From Petrosia ficiformis (Eukaryota > Porifera > Demospongiae > Haplosclerida > Petrosiidae): a stretch of DNA of 64,000 nt. Below are positions 23,164-35,485 of this stretch, one piece after another. The DNA lies in assembly GCA_947044365.1 (NCBI GenBank), contig OX345636.1:22353466-22417465 (forward strand), given 5' to 3'. The position numbers were made by a program, and so were the translations under genes. The notes beneath the pieces were generated by a model that did not search any database, was not told the DNA's origin, and saw only the letters and a list, made by a program, of their open reading frames with translations. Numbering within the stretch: position 1 is the first letter of the stretch; every line of letters begins with the position of its first letter.

Positions 23164-24053
23164 TTGGTGATGCACCGATAATCGGATCGGCTATCTGATT
23201 GCCCAATAAATTTGGTTGCTTTAGTGTATTGGTTATCTGCAAATTCGTGCCGATACACAGCTGATATTAATTTCGCATGAGCAATATCAATTCCATACAA
23301 TTTACACTTGTTAAATTCTCTTATTAAAGCCCATTGCACTTACCATATTGCTATAACTAGTAGGGGGTAAAAACATTTATTCAAAATAAGTAATAACAAG
23401 TGTATATAGAGAAAAAAACATCCCTATATTTGCTTTGTGATGACTATGTATTAAGCATTGCTGATGGCACTAGTGTCTCTACCTTTCTGTGTACTCCTGG
23501 GGCCTGAAGACGTAAGTGTAAGCCTAATTGCAGTCTAAATACACAGATGTCTGATGAACTGACTGAAGTACTCCTTCAAGGTTCTAAATGATGACTTCCT
23601 CGTGTCTGAAACTCAACAACTTATCATACTTACTTGTTAAAGATTCTTGCATAATATTATCTATACTGTTTCTCTGCTATATACAACAGTTATTAACAGT
23701 TTTACATCCTTTCTGAATCTTCCTGGCTGGTCCCTAGCTCAAACGCGCGTTCTTTTACGAATGACGCAACTTCCTTAACTACGTATACAACGCATAGTCG
23801 CGCAAGTGACACAAGAATAAATACATTAAACCCAGTGGAAAGCAATTATAGGGATGGCCCTACGGGCCATAATAACATATAAGTTATATACAATGTACAT
23901 GTAATATTATATACACAAAGTTTCTTGTAGTTCATTTACAATAATTATTGTTAGAAGTGCGAATTTATCGAATCAGTTATTGGTATTGCAGATGTATGTA
24001 TACAATTATCAGCTATCGGATTATCAGTAAAAACCTACATCGGTACATCACTA
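23164..24053. mobile_element. hAT-like nonautonomous element (tentative ends)
   Basis: The left end reads tggtgatgcaccgataatcg and the right end in reverse reads tagtgatgtaccgatgtagg, a pattern typical of hAT ends. No clean 8-bp duplication is visible. A reverse copy of the GGCCC-hairpin repeat (about 23745-23875) lies inside. No transposase frame was found. Confidence 0.45.
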
Positions 24054-24252
24054 CCTGTCACTTGTACATCCTCAATTTTAGTTATGTATAGATTATGATA
24101 GGTATTGTTTTTGGTAGTAGACCAGCTATCTATTCAGCTTATTTCATAGCATTTTGTGACTTGTTACTGTGTCCTATCCTCAATACCCTAATTCTGTGTT
24201 GGTGGTACTACAGTTCATAATTATACACTGCCGTAAGTTGTTTTATTGTTCC

Positions 24253-24660
24253 CACTGGCGTGTTTAAGGGGGGGGGGGGGGGGGGGGGGGGCCAGCCCCT
24301 CACCCACCCACCCCCACCCCCCCCCCCCCCCTCCCCTGCATCGTGGTTTGCAGAAATGAGCCTATTTCGCCTCCATTACAGGATTAACTGAGTCTGCCTT
24401 GGACTCTGACTCTGACTCTGAGAGCATTGAATCAGTAGACCCACGAAGATCGTGAACAGTGCCAGGTTCTCAGTTGTTTTCCGACTCATCATCAATAATA
24501 GCGATAATGTACCATTATGTACGTAAAGTACGTCGCAACGTCGACCACACCTCTAATGAATAAATAATAATTCAAAAATTTGCGGCGCACTTCGTGCGTC
24601 ATTGTTACACCAATCAGGTGCTAGCCCCCCCCCTGGTATTCAGGTCTAGACACGCCACTG
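24253..24660. mobile_element. hAT-type MITE, 408 bp, perfect 8-bp target duplication, contains a G24 run
   Basis: Ends are CACTGGCGTG and CACGCCACTG (one mismatch as inverted repeats). Flanks are identical 8-mers, attgttcc, at 24245-24252 and 24661-24668. Inside are a run of 24 G (24268-24291) followed within about 10 bases by a C-rich tract to about 24335, and a C run at 24624-24633. The G/C tracts could form quadruplex or hairpin DNA, and their exact length is doubtful in any assembly. Confidence 0.85.
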
Positions 24661-25093
24661 ATTGTTCCCTTTAGAGTTGTGTGTGGTAAACATTACCAAG
24701 TGATGGAGATTTATTTCTGTTGATGAATACACCTTAAACCTTCATTTGGTATTGTGTTTGTCGAGCGGAGTAATGTTCCAACATTTTAGTTGTGTCAAAA
24801 CACTTTTTATGTATTATTGAGCAAAATCTTCTCCAACTATACATAATTATGGATAGGCAGTTATGATAACTTGTATGTTCAAGATATAGTTTTGATGAAA
24901 AGTAATTATGATGATTATAATTATAATATTATTGTTGTATTTGCCATGCAATGCACATCAGTTACTTTATTGTAACATGTTTCTGTTTATGTGCTACCAT
25001 AGCTTTTGTATTGTTGATATTAATTAAGGCCACCATACACTATGCAAAATGTTGCACACAATATGTTACATCTATAGTGTATGGAATCCTTAA

Positions 25094-25669
25094 CCCTGAG
25101 GGACTGATGTCACATATATGTGACATTTGACCCCTATGTGGTTCGGAGTGTGTTCCAAGCATTATGAAGCACTCCTAATGCTTGTAATTATTGGTGTCAG
25201 AGGCTATCCCATGAAAATGGCTAAAAAAGTTGATGGTTTTTCAGCCGCCCTTTGGCCTAAATAATGAGTACAGGGGGAATTTTAAAAGGGGTGTCCCCCC
25301 GTTAATAGGGGTTTGAAGCCCACGAATTTTGGGGTTCGGTGACCCCGCCCACGCGCTCTGGTGAGTACCTGAGGCATTTCCCTTGCTGTAAAACCTGAAA
25401 TCGTGGGTGTAGCTGGTGCCAACATACAGTGGGGATATTTTGTTTGCCCCAGTTCCAGTCAAAAGAGGGAGAGCACTGTATTTGATTTAATCCTACGAAG
25501 CACTTGGAGACTTTAGAGTCCCGCTAAGCAAGTTGGTAGAAGTAGCACCATATCGGAAAAGGAGCCAAGTTTGGCATTAAAAAGTGAACGGTGGCCAAAA
25601 TATATGCAGTAGAGACGCCAGTGTTGGAGAAGGGAAGAATCTTGAAAAACAAGCTCAGTCCTCTAAGGG
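25094..25669. mobile_element. piggyBac-like MITE, copy A, 576 bp
   Basis: It is flanked by TTAA on both sides (25090-25093 and 25670-25673). The ends are inverted (CCCTGAGGGACTGA and TCAGTCCTCTAAGGG). A 20-bp perfect palindrome (ATGTCACATA and its complement) sits just inside the left end. Relatives lie at 48789-49389 (reverse), 53437-53918 and 55043-55199. Open frames inside it are shared by the copies only because the DNA is. Confidence 0.88.
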
Positions 25670-27198
25670 TTAATTAATAGCTTTAACGATAACTTGAAAT
25701 GTGCTGCTCTGATCACATCAAAGGAATTCATTATGGTTTTTTTTTGCTTTGCTCTTTATGCATGCCAGGAATCAAGATCATGTCAGCTATCAAGCTGTTT
25801 TTCAGAGATGCTCTGTTATGGATACAGGTTCGAGAATGAAGCTGTGCCCAGTAGTTCTATCCATGCATCACTGAAAAGCTCCAAATCATATGAATGTTCC
25901 TGCTCTGTGTTGCATAACCTCAGTAGTAAACTAAGTGGAAACATCTCAACCATCACTGACCCTCATGGTTTTCAGGACATATGCATTAATCATTGAGAGT
26001 GTAAGTAGCTTGGCACAAGACTTAGAAGTTACTTTGATTATCAATATCACTCATTTCTTTTGTTCTACATTCAGAAACTGAACTATAACCAATTTATTTA
26101 TGGTGTCAGTTTACAACCTCACTGAACTAACTCATACTTTTTATTTTTGTTGTTGTTCATTTTCATTAGAAGATGCTGAATCTTTTGCGATGCAGTGATT
26201 TACTGCCTATAGTTAATCATTTTATTTAAATAATTTTATAATTATTACTTCAAAAGTATTATTGAATAATTATAATTGCACGAGCAATCTTATCATGGCT
26301 AAAAATGTATGACAGCTGTATAAATTATAATTGTGTTTTTATTTTGTTCAGTAGTATATAATTGTGTATTTTCACAGAGTAAACAACAAAAAAGACCATT
26401 TGAACTATCAGTACAAAAGCAAACTTGGAAAAAAATCAGAAAACTTCATGAAGACCCATAAGATTTTTCATCTTCTTTATTAGCCAAGAAACACAAGCAG
26501 GATGTTCATCATTGTCACAAAAAGGGTAACCTTCCTTTTCAACAGATTCTTTACACAATGTACTCAAATGTGTTATCATGTATATAATTATGCAGGATCA
26601 AAATCACCAGTTTTATCATCCATTCAGAGCTCAGTTCTAGAGTTGCATTATCTCTTGTTGATAGCCTAGGATGTTCTATTCACCAGTCTTATGAGCAATT
26701 CATAGCCTTTACACATGAATACAAGTTTGTCAAAACATTTTAAAGGAGTTTGACTCCAGGAATTCACTGTACTTCTTGTAATATGGGAAATACAGTTGCC
26801 TTCATGTAAAAATGGTAATTGAAAATTTTTGTAATTTGTTATATTTCCTCCATATTAGATTCATCGAATGAAATGATGAAATGGCTTCATCACTTAAAAA
26901 TGTGGTTGATGTTGCGTTGCTCAATTGCTCTCGTTATAGAGGGAATGTAGTGACACAGTGTAAAATTCCTTTTAATCTTACTAATTAATTGCAAGAAATT
27001 TGTGACTAAATGATCATCAGGACAGATAGAATGTTATTGAAGATTTTCAATACCTTATCTCCAACAGTGAATGAAATTGTGAACTATGAATGATTTAAGT
27101 TCACCTGTTTATTTGAGAGAGGGAATAATTGTCACTTTCAATAAAGTTTTACTAGTAAAGGTAAGGCTTTGGTTTGATTGTTAGCTAAATGATTTGCC
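25670..27198. other. No confident gene; possible decayed transposon coding DNA
   Basis: Short open stretches occur on the plus strand (for example 25694-25996, with many Cys and Ser codons, and about 26375-26520, rich in Lys), but stops interrupt them and no motif was recognised. Given the coding remnant directly downstream they may be earlier parts of the same dead element. Confidence 0.3.
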
Positions 27199-27540
27199 AT
27201 GTTCAGAAGAAATTGTACTAGCAATATTAATGGTTGCTATGGTGAATTAGAATTTGATGGTCAGTTTTCATGTTTACTGAACATGAATGGCTTTTGTGTA
27301 ACTTATGAAGTTTTACAAAGCTTTGTAAAACTTCATAAAGATGCAGGCAATAACATGATCAGTGATATCTTTTCTTATAACCACTACCGCCATTCTTGGT
27401 ACAGCTTCCTATTCCTGTTAGATGTAGACCATGAAATTGGCTTCATGTGTTCTAAATGTGAAAGGCTGCCTCAAGTTTTCATCATGGACGCAACTTCTCT
27501 CGCATTTTGAAGAGATCTGGATTTTTTGGTTCCAAAACAA
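27199..27540 (+). pseudogene. Remnant of an unclassified transposon-encoded protein (paired-Cys segment)
   Basis: The frame reads GELEFDGQFSCLLNMN, then LLDVDHEIGFMCSKC and PQVFIMDATSLAF. The layout 'D.E.GF.C..C...P.V.I.D.T.L.F' is, from memory, common in repeated uncharacterised proteins of cnidarian and sponge genomes that behave as transposons. The frame is closed by stops soon after 27510, and surrounding DNA is noncoding. The family name is not known to me. Confidence 0.42.
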
Positions 27541-28860
27541 CATTCACTGGCCTAATCATGGTAATAGAATTATACTTCTATGTAAAATGATGTTTACCAT
27601 GACTACCCACAATTATCAAGCATCAAATAGTGCACTCCAACGTATAAAAAGCATGTTATGATATATGAATGTAACAATTCACTGTAAATTCTATGTATTA
27701 TATCAAAATTGCAAAAATATGTTACTACATCAGAACATGTCAAGTTTGTTAAATATTTAATGATTTACAGTGCAAGCCATGGATGTGCAGCAATGATATT
27801 GGCATTTTGTTCACCATAGTCATAACATAGCTTCTCACCTAGAGGAATGTCACTTGCTGCCAAAAAACAAATTATCAATTTCTATGACCTTGGGAAGAAG
27901 ATTTGGAGATCTTTTTGAATGATTGATATATGTCTTCCAAAGCTTCCATCATCAAATGTGGCATCAATGCTTTATTTGTAGAGGTACGAATAATTTTACT
28001 CAATAATAATAATTATACATGTTTCACTTACTAAAGTTTCTTCCCCTTTGAATTGAAAGTAATACAAATATCATCCCATTTCTTCATTACATACTGACTT
28101 TCCCTTGACTTCATTTCTTCACTTTCTATCAACTGTCCTTTATACTCACAAACTAGTTCATTCATAAAAAACCTTTAGTAGTTTTAACACCCCTTCCCCT
28201 TCATGTAACATAGACTGAGTAATCTATTCAAAATATAATTATATAGATCAAACAATACATTCCAAATTTAATGGTCTTCACCATCAATCCCATTCGTGGT
28301 TCTGCTGAATCAGCTCTTTCACATGACTATAATTTTGTATAATAAAATAATGAATTAGGAAACAAATATGCACTTCATCCTGCTTCCTTTTTCTAAGATT
28401 AGTTGTTTTCCCTCTAAAGGAGATTGCAAATTAAGAAATATTCAATTATTAGTATGGATTTTCTATCAGAATAATTCTAATGACTTTTGAAACATTAATG
28501 TGATTCAGCATTATAGTTCTTATAGTTTTGTTGGATTACACATGAAATTGGTCATTTTCAAATTTTTTATTGTTGATGATAAACGCTGAATGAAAAAAGA
28601 AATAACGTTTGTGGTTTCCTCTATAATATCCTCATATATACAGACAGACAGACAAAAAAAGTATATAACTTTTCAGCTCTGCTACGAGGGTTAGGTAAGT
28701 TACTGCATGTAGTTACCATTGCTATAATTGTTTGTAGCAAGCATAAAATTACCTTCACAACTTCCTGTATAATTATTGTGAGGCATATGCAAACCACAGT
28801 CAGTGTTCACCTGTTGTTGAACCTGCAGGATGAAATTCAGTTATTAAATATTGAGGATAT
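27541..28860. other. No gene seen
   Basis: AT-rich DNA without supported exons. A short segment near 28640-28700 (acagacagacagac, ctacgagggttaggta) resembles the 3' end of the dispersed family at 38620-38830. Confidence 0.45.
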
Positions 28861-28867
28861 AATATTA

Positions 28868-29480
28868 TTATTCAAGAATCTTTATATCCAGATTCTTATG
28901 TTCGGAACATTTAAATATGGATAGCCAACTTGAGGCTCCTTTCTCACTGGAACAGAAAGCTGCTCTTGAAAGCACATCTGATAACATTTCAATGGTGTTG
29001 TTAAATAATCTCTTTTCAATATCTTGACATAAGTTCTTTGCATCTGAACGTGCAACGCATTGCTCAGCAACAACCTCATGTGGATAGGTATGTGAATGCT
29101 GCAGAATAGGTAATGTCAATGGCCCAGTTACAGAGGAAGAAGTGCAGTATTGAAAATGTGCTTGGTTTGATGGATTTATAACACCAAGACCCCCGAGCCT
29201 CACTGGTAAAGCCATTAGGTCTCTGACTACATCATTAAAAGCACTTTGTCCAGTATTTGATGGTAAAGCTTTAATCTCATGTCTGATGGTATTATCTAAT
29301 GATTCGAGGAGGTGGCTTATATCAGGTATAGTCCTTGTGAGATATGTCCATCGATTCCTTAATCCATGAGTGAATGCATAATAAGCTGAATGAGGCTGAG
29401 TAGTTGCAATAGAGGTCAGTATCTATATTTCTTTTATCCACTTGGAAACCTTTTCCTCAACATATATAGGACTCAATAAG
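28868..29480 (-). pseudogene. Retrotransposon reverse-transcriptase C-terminal fragment, decayed
   Basis: The minus strand reads KVSKWIKEI, a stop, ILTSIATTQPHSAYYAF, THGLRNRWTYLTRTIPDI, LLESLDNTIRHEIKALP, then ALPVRLGGLGVINPSN and SSVTGPLTLPIL. This string of motifs (AAY.AF.HG....W.Y..RT.PDI, LP.R.GGLG..NP) is the segment after the catalytic core in a widespread group of metazoan reverse transcriptases. The catalytic core itself is absent, and at least one stop interrupts the frame. Confidence 0.75.
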
Positions 29481-29734
29481 AATGGCAGACCTATTCCAAA
29501 TCACTTGCTCCTACCCTTACATGTGTGCACATATTATTTCACATATTCTTAATAATATAATTATTATAATTTATTTATGGAAAGTGTTTACTATATATCA
29601 GTAATATAATTATAATTATACAAAAATTAAATTCTATAAAAGGAGGACTAGTAACAAGTTATTTTGTGTGTACAATCATAATAATTATAATTTGAGCGTA
29701 GAGTAGCACTGAACAAAACTAACAGGTATATATA

Positions 29735-31555
29735 CTACACATTTAACTGAATTCCCAGTTCATCTCTGACTGACTCTTGTATGGATTTCTTGATCTTGTC
29801 AGCTGCATCGACATATGGACCACGTATTTCATAAAAAGCATGGAAGAATCTCACACAATACTTCTCAATCTCTTCCAGTTCATTTTTGAAAGCAAAACCA
29901 GATAAGAAACAGTTAATAATAGTGTCATTGGTAGGATTTGTCTCAACATCACGTGTTATTATACCATCTTGTAGTAGTTGTTCAGCAAAAGTTTTTAATG
30001 AGCTTTTAAATAATCGACAAAGATTAGCATGATTCTTCTCCATTACTAGTTCAATACACCTTATAACTTGACTAGTATCAACACGAGATCTATCAGTGCC
30101 TGTGTAAATTTAAATACTAATACATAATTACATATAAGAAGTATATGTTAAGTACAGCCAACTATACTCTAAAGTCTGAGTACAACTAACTGGATTAAAT
30201 TGAGGTTAGGATTGGAATACTAGACTAGTTAACTTAATTATGTAAACCACGGAGCTCAACCTAAATCACTTGAGGCTTTATAATAGCTAGCTGTCTCCAT
30301 AAGAAACTAAAACTGACTTCATGTGATTTAGGTTGCAATTAAGCTCATAAGTGCTAGTAATGATGTTTCTATGAGTCCATGTAATGTAGCATAGTTATCA
30401 TTAGATTCCTTAACATTCCAGTATGTGTAATGTGATGGATCAATCCATAGTATTCTATGAATTAATAAAGGATTTAGATATCATTAACAGATGTGTTTAT
30501 GTAATTAATTTACATTATAGCAACTGAACCATGAAAATAAAGATACTACAACAATTGGAAGTGTACTGTTGCTTGCAATACAGACTATATATAATATACA
30601 TTTAGTACAGTACATGAAACAGTACTAACCTGTATGAGATGTAGTGTTTGGATGATTTGTTGTATTACTATCCGGCACTTGATCTCTAGTAGACTCTTTA
30701 AGTTAAGTGTAGGAGAATCAGTCAATTTTGACTTATGATAATAATGAATTATATACCTGTAGTGGATGTTTCAAGGAATCTACTGATATATAATTTTCTT
30801 GTATTGCAATCTATTCCAGTTAGTGCTACTGGATGTCTCAAACGTTCCTCAGGATCACAGGATAGTTTAGCCCATACAGTAATCAGACAATTTGGAGGAA
30901 TGGTAAGATCGCTTGATCCAAATAGATCAGCATCTCTCTGCATAAGCTGATTATAGAAATTATAAATTATGTATACGGTATTATACTTTAATCTATATAA
31001 TAATTATACAGGTTAATAATAATTATATTTAACTTGTTATATAGTGTTAACATTCACAGTGATTCCCTAAATCAGTTACAATATTCATCCTGACATGAAA
31101 TGGTTTGAAATGTTCATTATTTACTTTGAGGGGTTCCATGTGTGGTTCAATATACCATCCACGACAAATGTCTGAATCCTGGAGAAGTAGTTCAATATAG
31201 CCAGTCTTACTGTCTATGAATGAGAATCTAATTATCTGATCTTTAATAGCATTGGGGTATTCAGTTGATATGAACTAAAGAAAAGAGATAATTATACAGT
31301 TAATCAGGGTGTATACATGGGGTCCTCTCCCCCCTCCAGTAGTATATGCAACATACAGTTTCATGTAGCCAGACTCCTTCATTGTAGGTTGAGTACGGCT
31401 ATGTCACACTATGTACCATATTTATTACCTCTAAGAAAACTTTTATTTTCTGCACCACCATAAACATCATCAACCATCTGTTACTTCCTATCTTTTCATA
31501 ATATATTCTACCAGTGTATATATTATCAGGTACACGATCAGGTGCTATACATGAG
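29735..31555 (-). other. C-terminal folded part of the kelch-ZU5 gene
   Basis: Exons about 31555-31430 (APDRVPDNIYTGRIYYEK), about 31275-31060 (FISTEYPNAIKDQIIRFSF, YIELLLQDSDICRGWYIEP), about 30947-30760 (LMQRDADLFGSSDLTIPPN, then CLITVWAKLSC), a short Asn/Thr exon (30700-30640) and the last exon 30100-29735. The last exon reads CIELVMEKNHANLCRLFKS, then LKTFAEQLLQDGIIT and YCVRFFHAFYEIRGPYV. It is predicted mostly helical. The 'L...F...L..FA..L...GIIT' start resembles death-fold domains (CARD/DED), but this is a weak match by eye. Confidence 0.55.
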
Positions 31556-34500
31556 GATACAAGTATAAGTAAATAACACGTTCATTACAAAACAATATTT
31601 ATATATACCTCCTTTTGAGATAAAGTGATGTGTTTGTGTTTCATCATCAGTATCACTACTGGGATCATTATCCTTTTCAAATTTGTTAGTTGATTGAATA
31701 TCAGCTACTGGTAAAAATAAAAATACTAAAAAATTACCAATATACTATTAATATCCTAACCATGTCCAGATGAGGGTGATGTTTTATGATCACTATTATT
31801 ACTAGGATGCTCTTCAGTATTGTCAGTTGACGGGACATCAACTAATAATAATTAATAAAGATGTGTTCATAATATACTATTAGTTATCTAACCATGTCCA
31901 GATGAAGGTGATGTTTTATCATCAGTATAGGTACTAGGATAATCTTCAGTATTGTAGGTAGACGGAACATCAACTAATAATAATAATAGAAAAGTATTAA
32001 ATAAATTGAAATAGAGCCAGAGAATGAAATCATAATATCGATGATTATTATTTACATACATGGGTCTAGTAAATGGAGAGAGGGGTGTGGGTTCTTCATT
32101 TTAATCCTAATATCGGAAACAACACTAATGGGGCTTCCATCATTTGAGACTGAAAAAAGAAAAATTATCTAATTATCATAATATTTATAATAAATGAGTA
32201 AAATCTGTGAAAGATGAATAGTGTAATAAATTTACGGAGAATGAAATCACAAATAAATGTTATTCCTCACAATTTTGTTCTTGTGTTTCAATATCAAATG
32301 AAGTTTCATCACAAGATACATCATTATTAGTACTGTACATATCTTGAAACCTGCGATCAACTATATGATAATAAATGAAATTGTTTTAGTATATTGAATA
32401 CAAAATATTCATTACATACATTCATATAGAAAATCCAGAGAGGGGTAAGGATACTTCATTTTAATCTCATTATCTGAACCAACACTGGGGCTTTCATCAT
32501 CTGAGAATGAATAGAAGAAATTAGGCAATTATCATAATGGAATGAAGTGATTGAGTTACAATTTTGATGTGTTTCAAAAACCACTTCTCTATCTTGTTCA
32601 GTAGATGTTGTTAATGTCATATCATTAATATCCTGAACCGCAGTTGTGTCTTCATGAACTGAAGGAATTGAAAAAAAAAAATCAAAGATCTGATTATGTA
32701 TAATACTAATACTAACCACTTCCAGAGTCAGATCCTGTGGTGTGATCATTAGTATGTGTTTCATTATCACTAGTAGCACTGGTCTGATCATTAGTGTGCG
32801 TTTCATTATCACTAGTGGTATTGGTCTGATTATTTGGTGGATTTTGCTCATTATCTGATGAAGTGTCATCATCGCTTGGTGGATCATCCTCATTTGAAGT
32901 ATCATCTGAGCTATCATCACTGGATGTCTTCCCAATACCAACCAAACAGAATTTGTGACGAGTTATCGTACCATATTGATTATCGATATCGAACATCCCA
33001 CCTTTTACTAACTGGAACTTGTATGGTGGAGCTGATTCATCTATCTGTGCTATCATAAAACTGAGATATTTAAACTGTTCTTTACTTTTCAATAGGACAC
33101 AATGTTGTATTGCTAACGTGACAGGTTGAAGAAGCTCATCAGCAAATGAGATTGCATATGTAGCACTAACAAGCTGTGTGTCTTGTGGGAATTGAAACGT
33201 ACCACCAACTAAAGCCTTTACAGCTACTTCACATGTTTCTGATTGATGGAGTGTTCCTTGCTGGAACTGTATTTCAAACCCAAACTGCTCCCAATCAAAA
33301 ACCTGACGTTTACTTCCTTGAATGAGAAACTGTTTCTCTGCAGCCACGAAAACACTAGAAAGACGATCTGTAGGACATGTGTAATTATGTTTAAAAGTTT
33401 AATTTGGTGTGTGTGTGCATGGATACAAAGTACTATAATGTTTCGTTAAAATTAGCAATAGCATATATTATTGAGAACAAAACAAAAAGTTTCATTAATA
33501 AAATATAACAATTATTATTGTGGCCTGCAGGGCCATCCCTTTGGCTGCTTTCCACGAGATTCAATTATTGTAATATATGTCACCATCACACACATGTTGT
33601 ACATGTATATGCAGTTAAGGAAGTTGCATCATTCAGGGGCTCAGTCAATTAGTGGCCCTCATGTAATATAATGCATGCTTGAGCTCTACAGACCAGCAGG
33701 AAGAAAGCTGCTTGTAGTTTATGTAGAAACTGGAACTAATAGCTGTTCTACCTGAAATATGTTAGTAAAGGTCTATAAGAAACTTTAAGAAGGAAGTCTG
33801 CCATGAATACGGAATGATGATAGGATACTTTTTCTTCATGAATCTTGTGTTTGTAATCTGTTAAATGGGTGTATTGAAAGAACTACCAATGCTATACTAT
33901 ATACAAATATCTATGGTTTCTTAATTGCTGCAAAAACAAAATGAATTCTAAGCAGTTTTGATTGTGTGGTTAAATAATCATATAAGGAAGCAAAAAACTA
34001 CATCCACCTACTTAACATTACAAATCAGTTGAGGAAGGCTATATCTGATTTATAATAACCTTGGCCTTGGCCATATAGCCCTCATGCTCAGTTACTGTAA
34101 ATCAGATAGAACCTTAGTAATGGTGTTATACATGTTTCAGAAGTTTATACTAACCAGTAAGATGCACCAGATAATTGACCTGGACTTCCTTATCTTTGTA
34201 TGTTTTGGTCTCTTCAGGAGATTCAGAATCAATCATATTTGGTTTTTCCTCCTGCAACTTTCTTTGGAGAGCAACCATTTGTTTGTTTTCTAATAATTAT
34301 AATAAAATAATAATATGATAAATTATAACATGATCTGAACTATATTACGAACCATTCTCTATTTGTGCTATTAGTTCCTCCTTCTTTCTTAACTCTGTCC
34401 AGAACTCACAAACAACTTCACTCCAAAAACATTTCAGTTCTACCATAATAATAAATTATTTATAATATAATTATAATTATCATGTAGATTATATAAAACA

Positions 34501-35429
34501 ACCTTTTTGTAAATCACATCTCATTTCTTCAATTTCCAAATCCAACTCATGCGGTTCCTTCAATCCACCTTTAATATCTTCCAATGATTGATATTCTGAA
34601 GAAATTAATTATAGAATTGAAAGATATTTATATAATTATGCCTAGCATAAATTATGATATCATTATTGGTTAGTTATGCCACTCACCACTGTGTGTCCAT
34701 TCTTCAAGCTCACTCTTCTCAGGTATTGATATTTTGTAAAACTCTTCTTTAGAATTATCTAAACAAATACAAAATATATCATACATAATTATGTATGTAC
34801 ACATATATACATGTGTTATTTGTAGTTAATGATGTACCAGATAGATGAATATTCTCTGTTACATGTCTGATCTGTTTTCGAGATTCTTTTATTTCTTGAA
34901 GTTGATTTTGAGATGCTACAGATATTATGGATATATCATGTCATAATAAACCAAAACATATAGCAATTCATCAGTGGCTCAGCCAGGATGTTTATCACAG
35001 GGAGCACCAATTAGAAGTACAAAGTGCACTGAAGGAGAGGTCAATCAATTAATTTTGTTGCACTCTCCCTGCAGTCCTGTTACTCAAATCGATAATTATT
35101 AGTCCAAACATGTTAATCCTACTATATACTATACATAGCTTGCAGTTTGGTTGTCTTTTTGCCAATACTCACACAATCTCTCACGTGTTGATATTACAGG
35201 ATGAAAAAGCATATATAGTAATACTAATTATACTATCACTATAATTATCTATCTACTATCTTTCTTCCATATTTTTGCTGTTTGGTAGAGTTTTTTAATA
35301 TTTGATTCAAGATGTTTAACTTTCTGTTGATTGTCATCTTTCAGCTTTTGATATTTATGATCTGCAGCCATTTCTGTTACAGATAACTGATGCTGAGCAA
35401 TTTCACAATCTAACATGAAGCATGTATAA

Positions 35430-35485
<56 letters not shown>

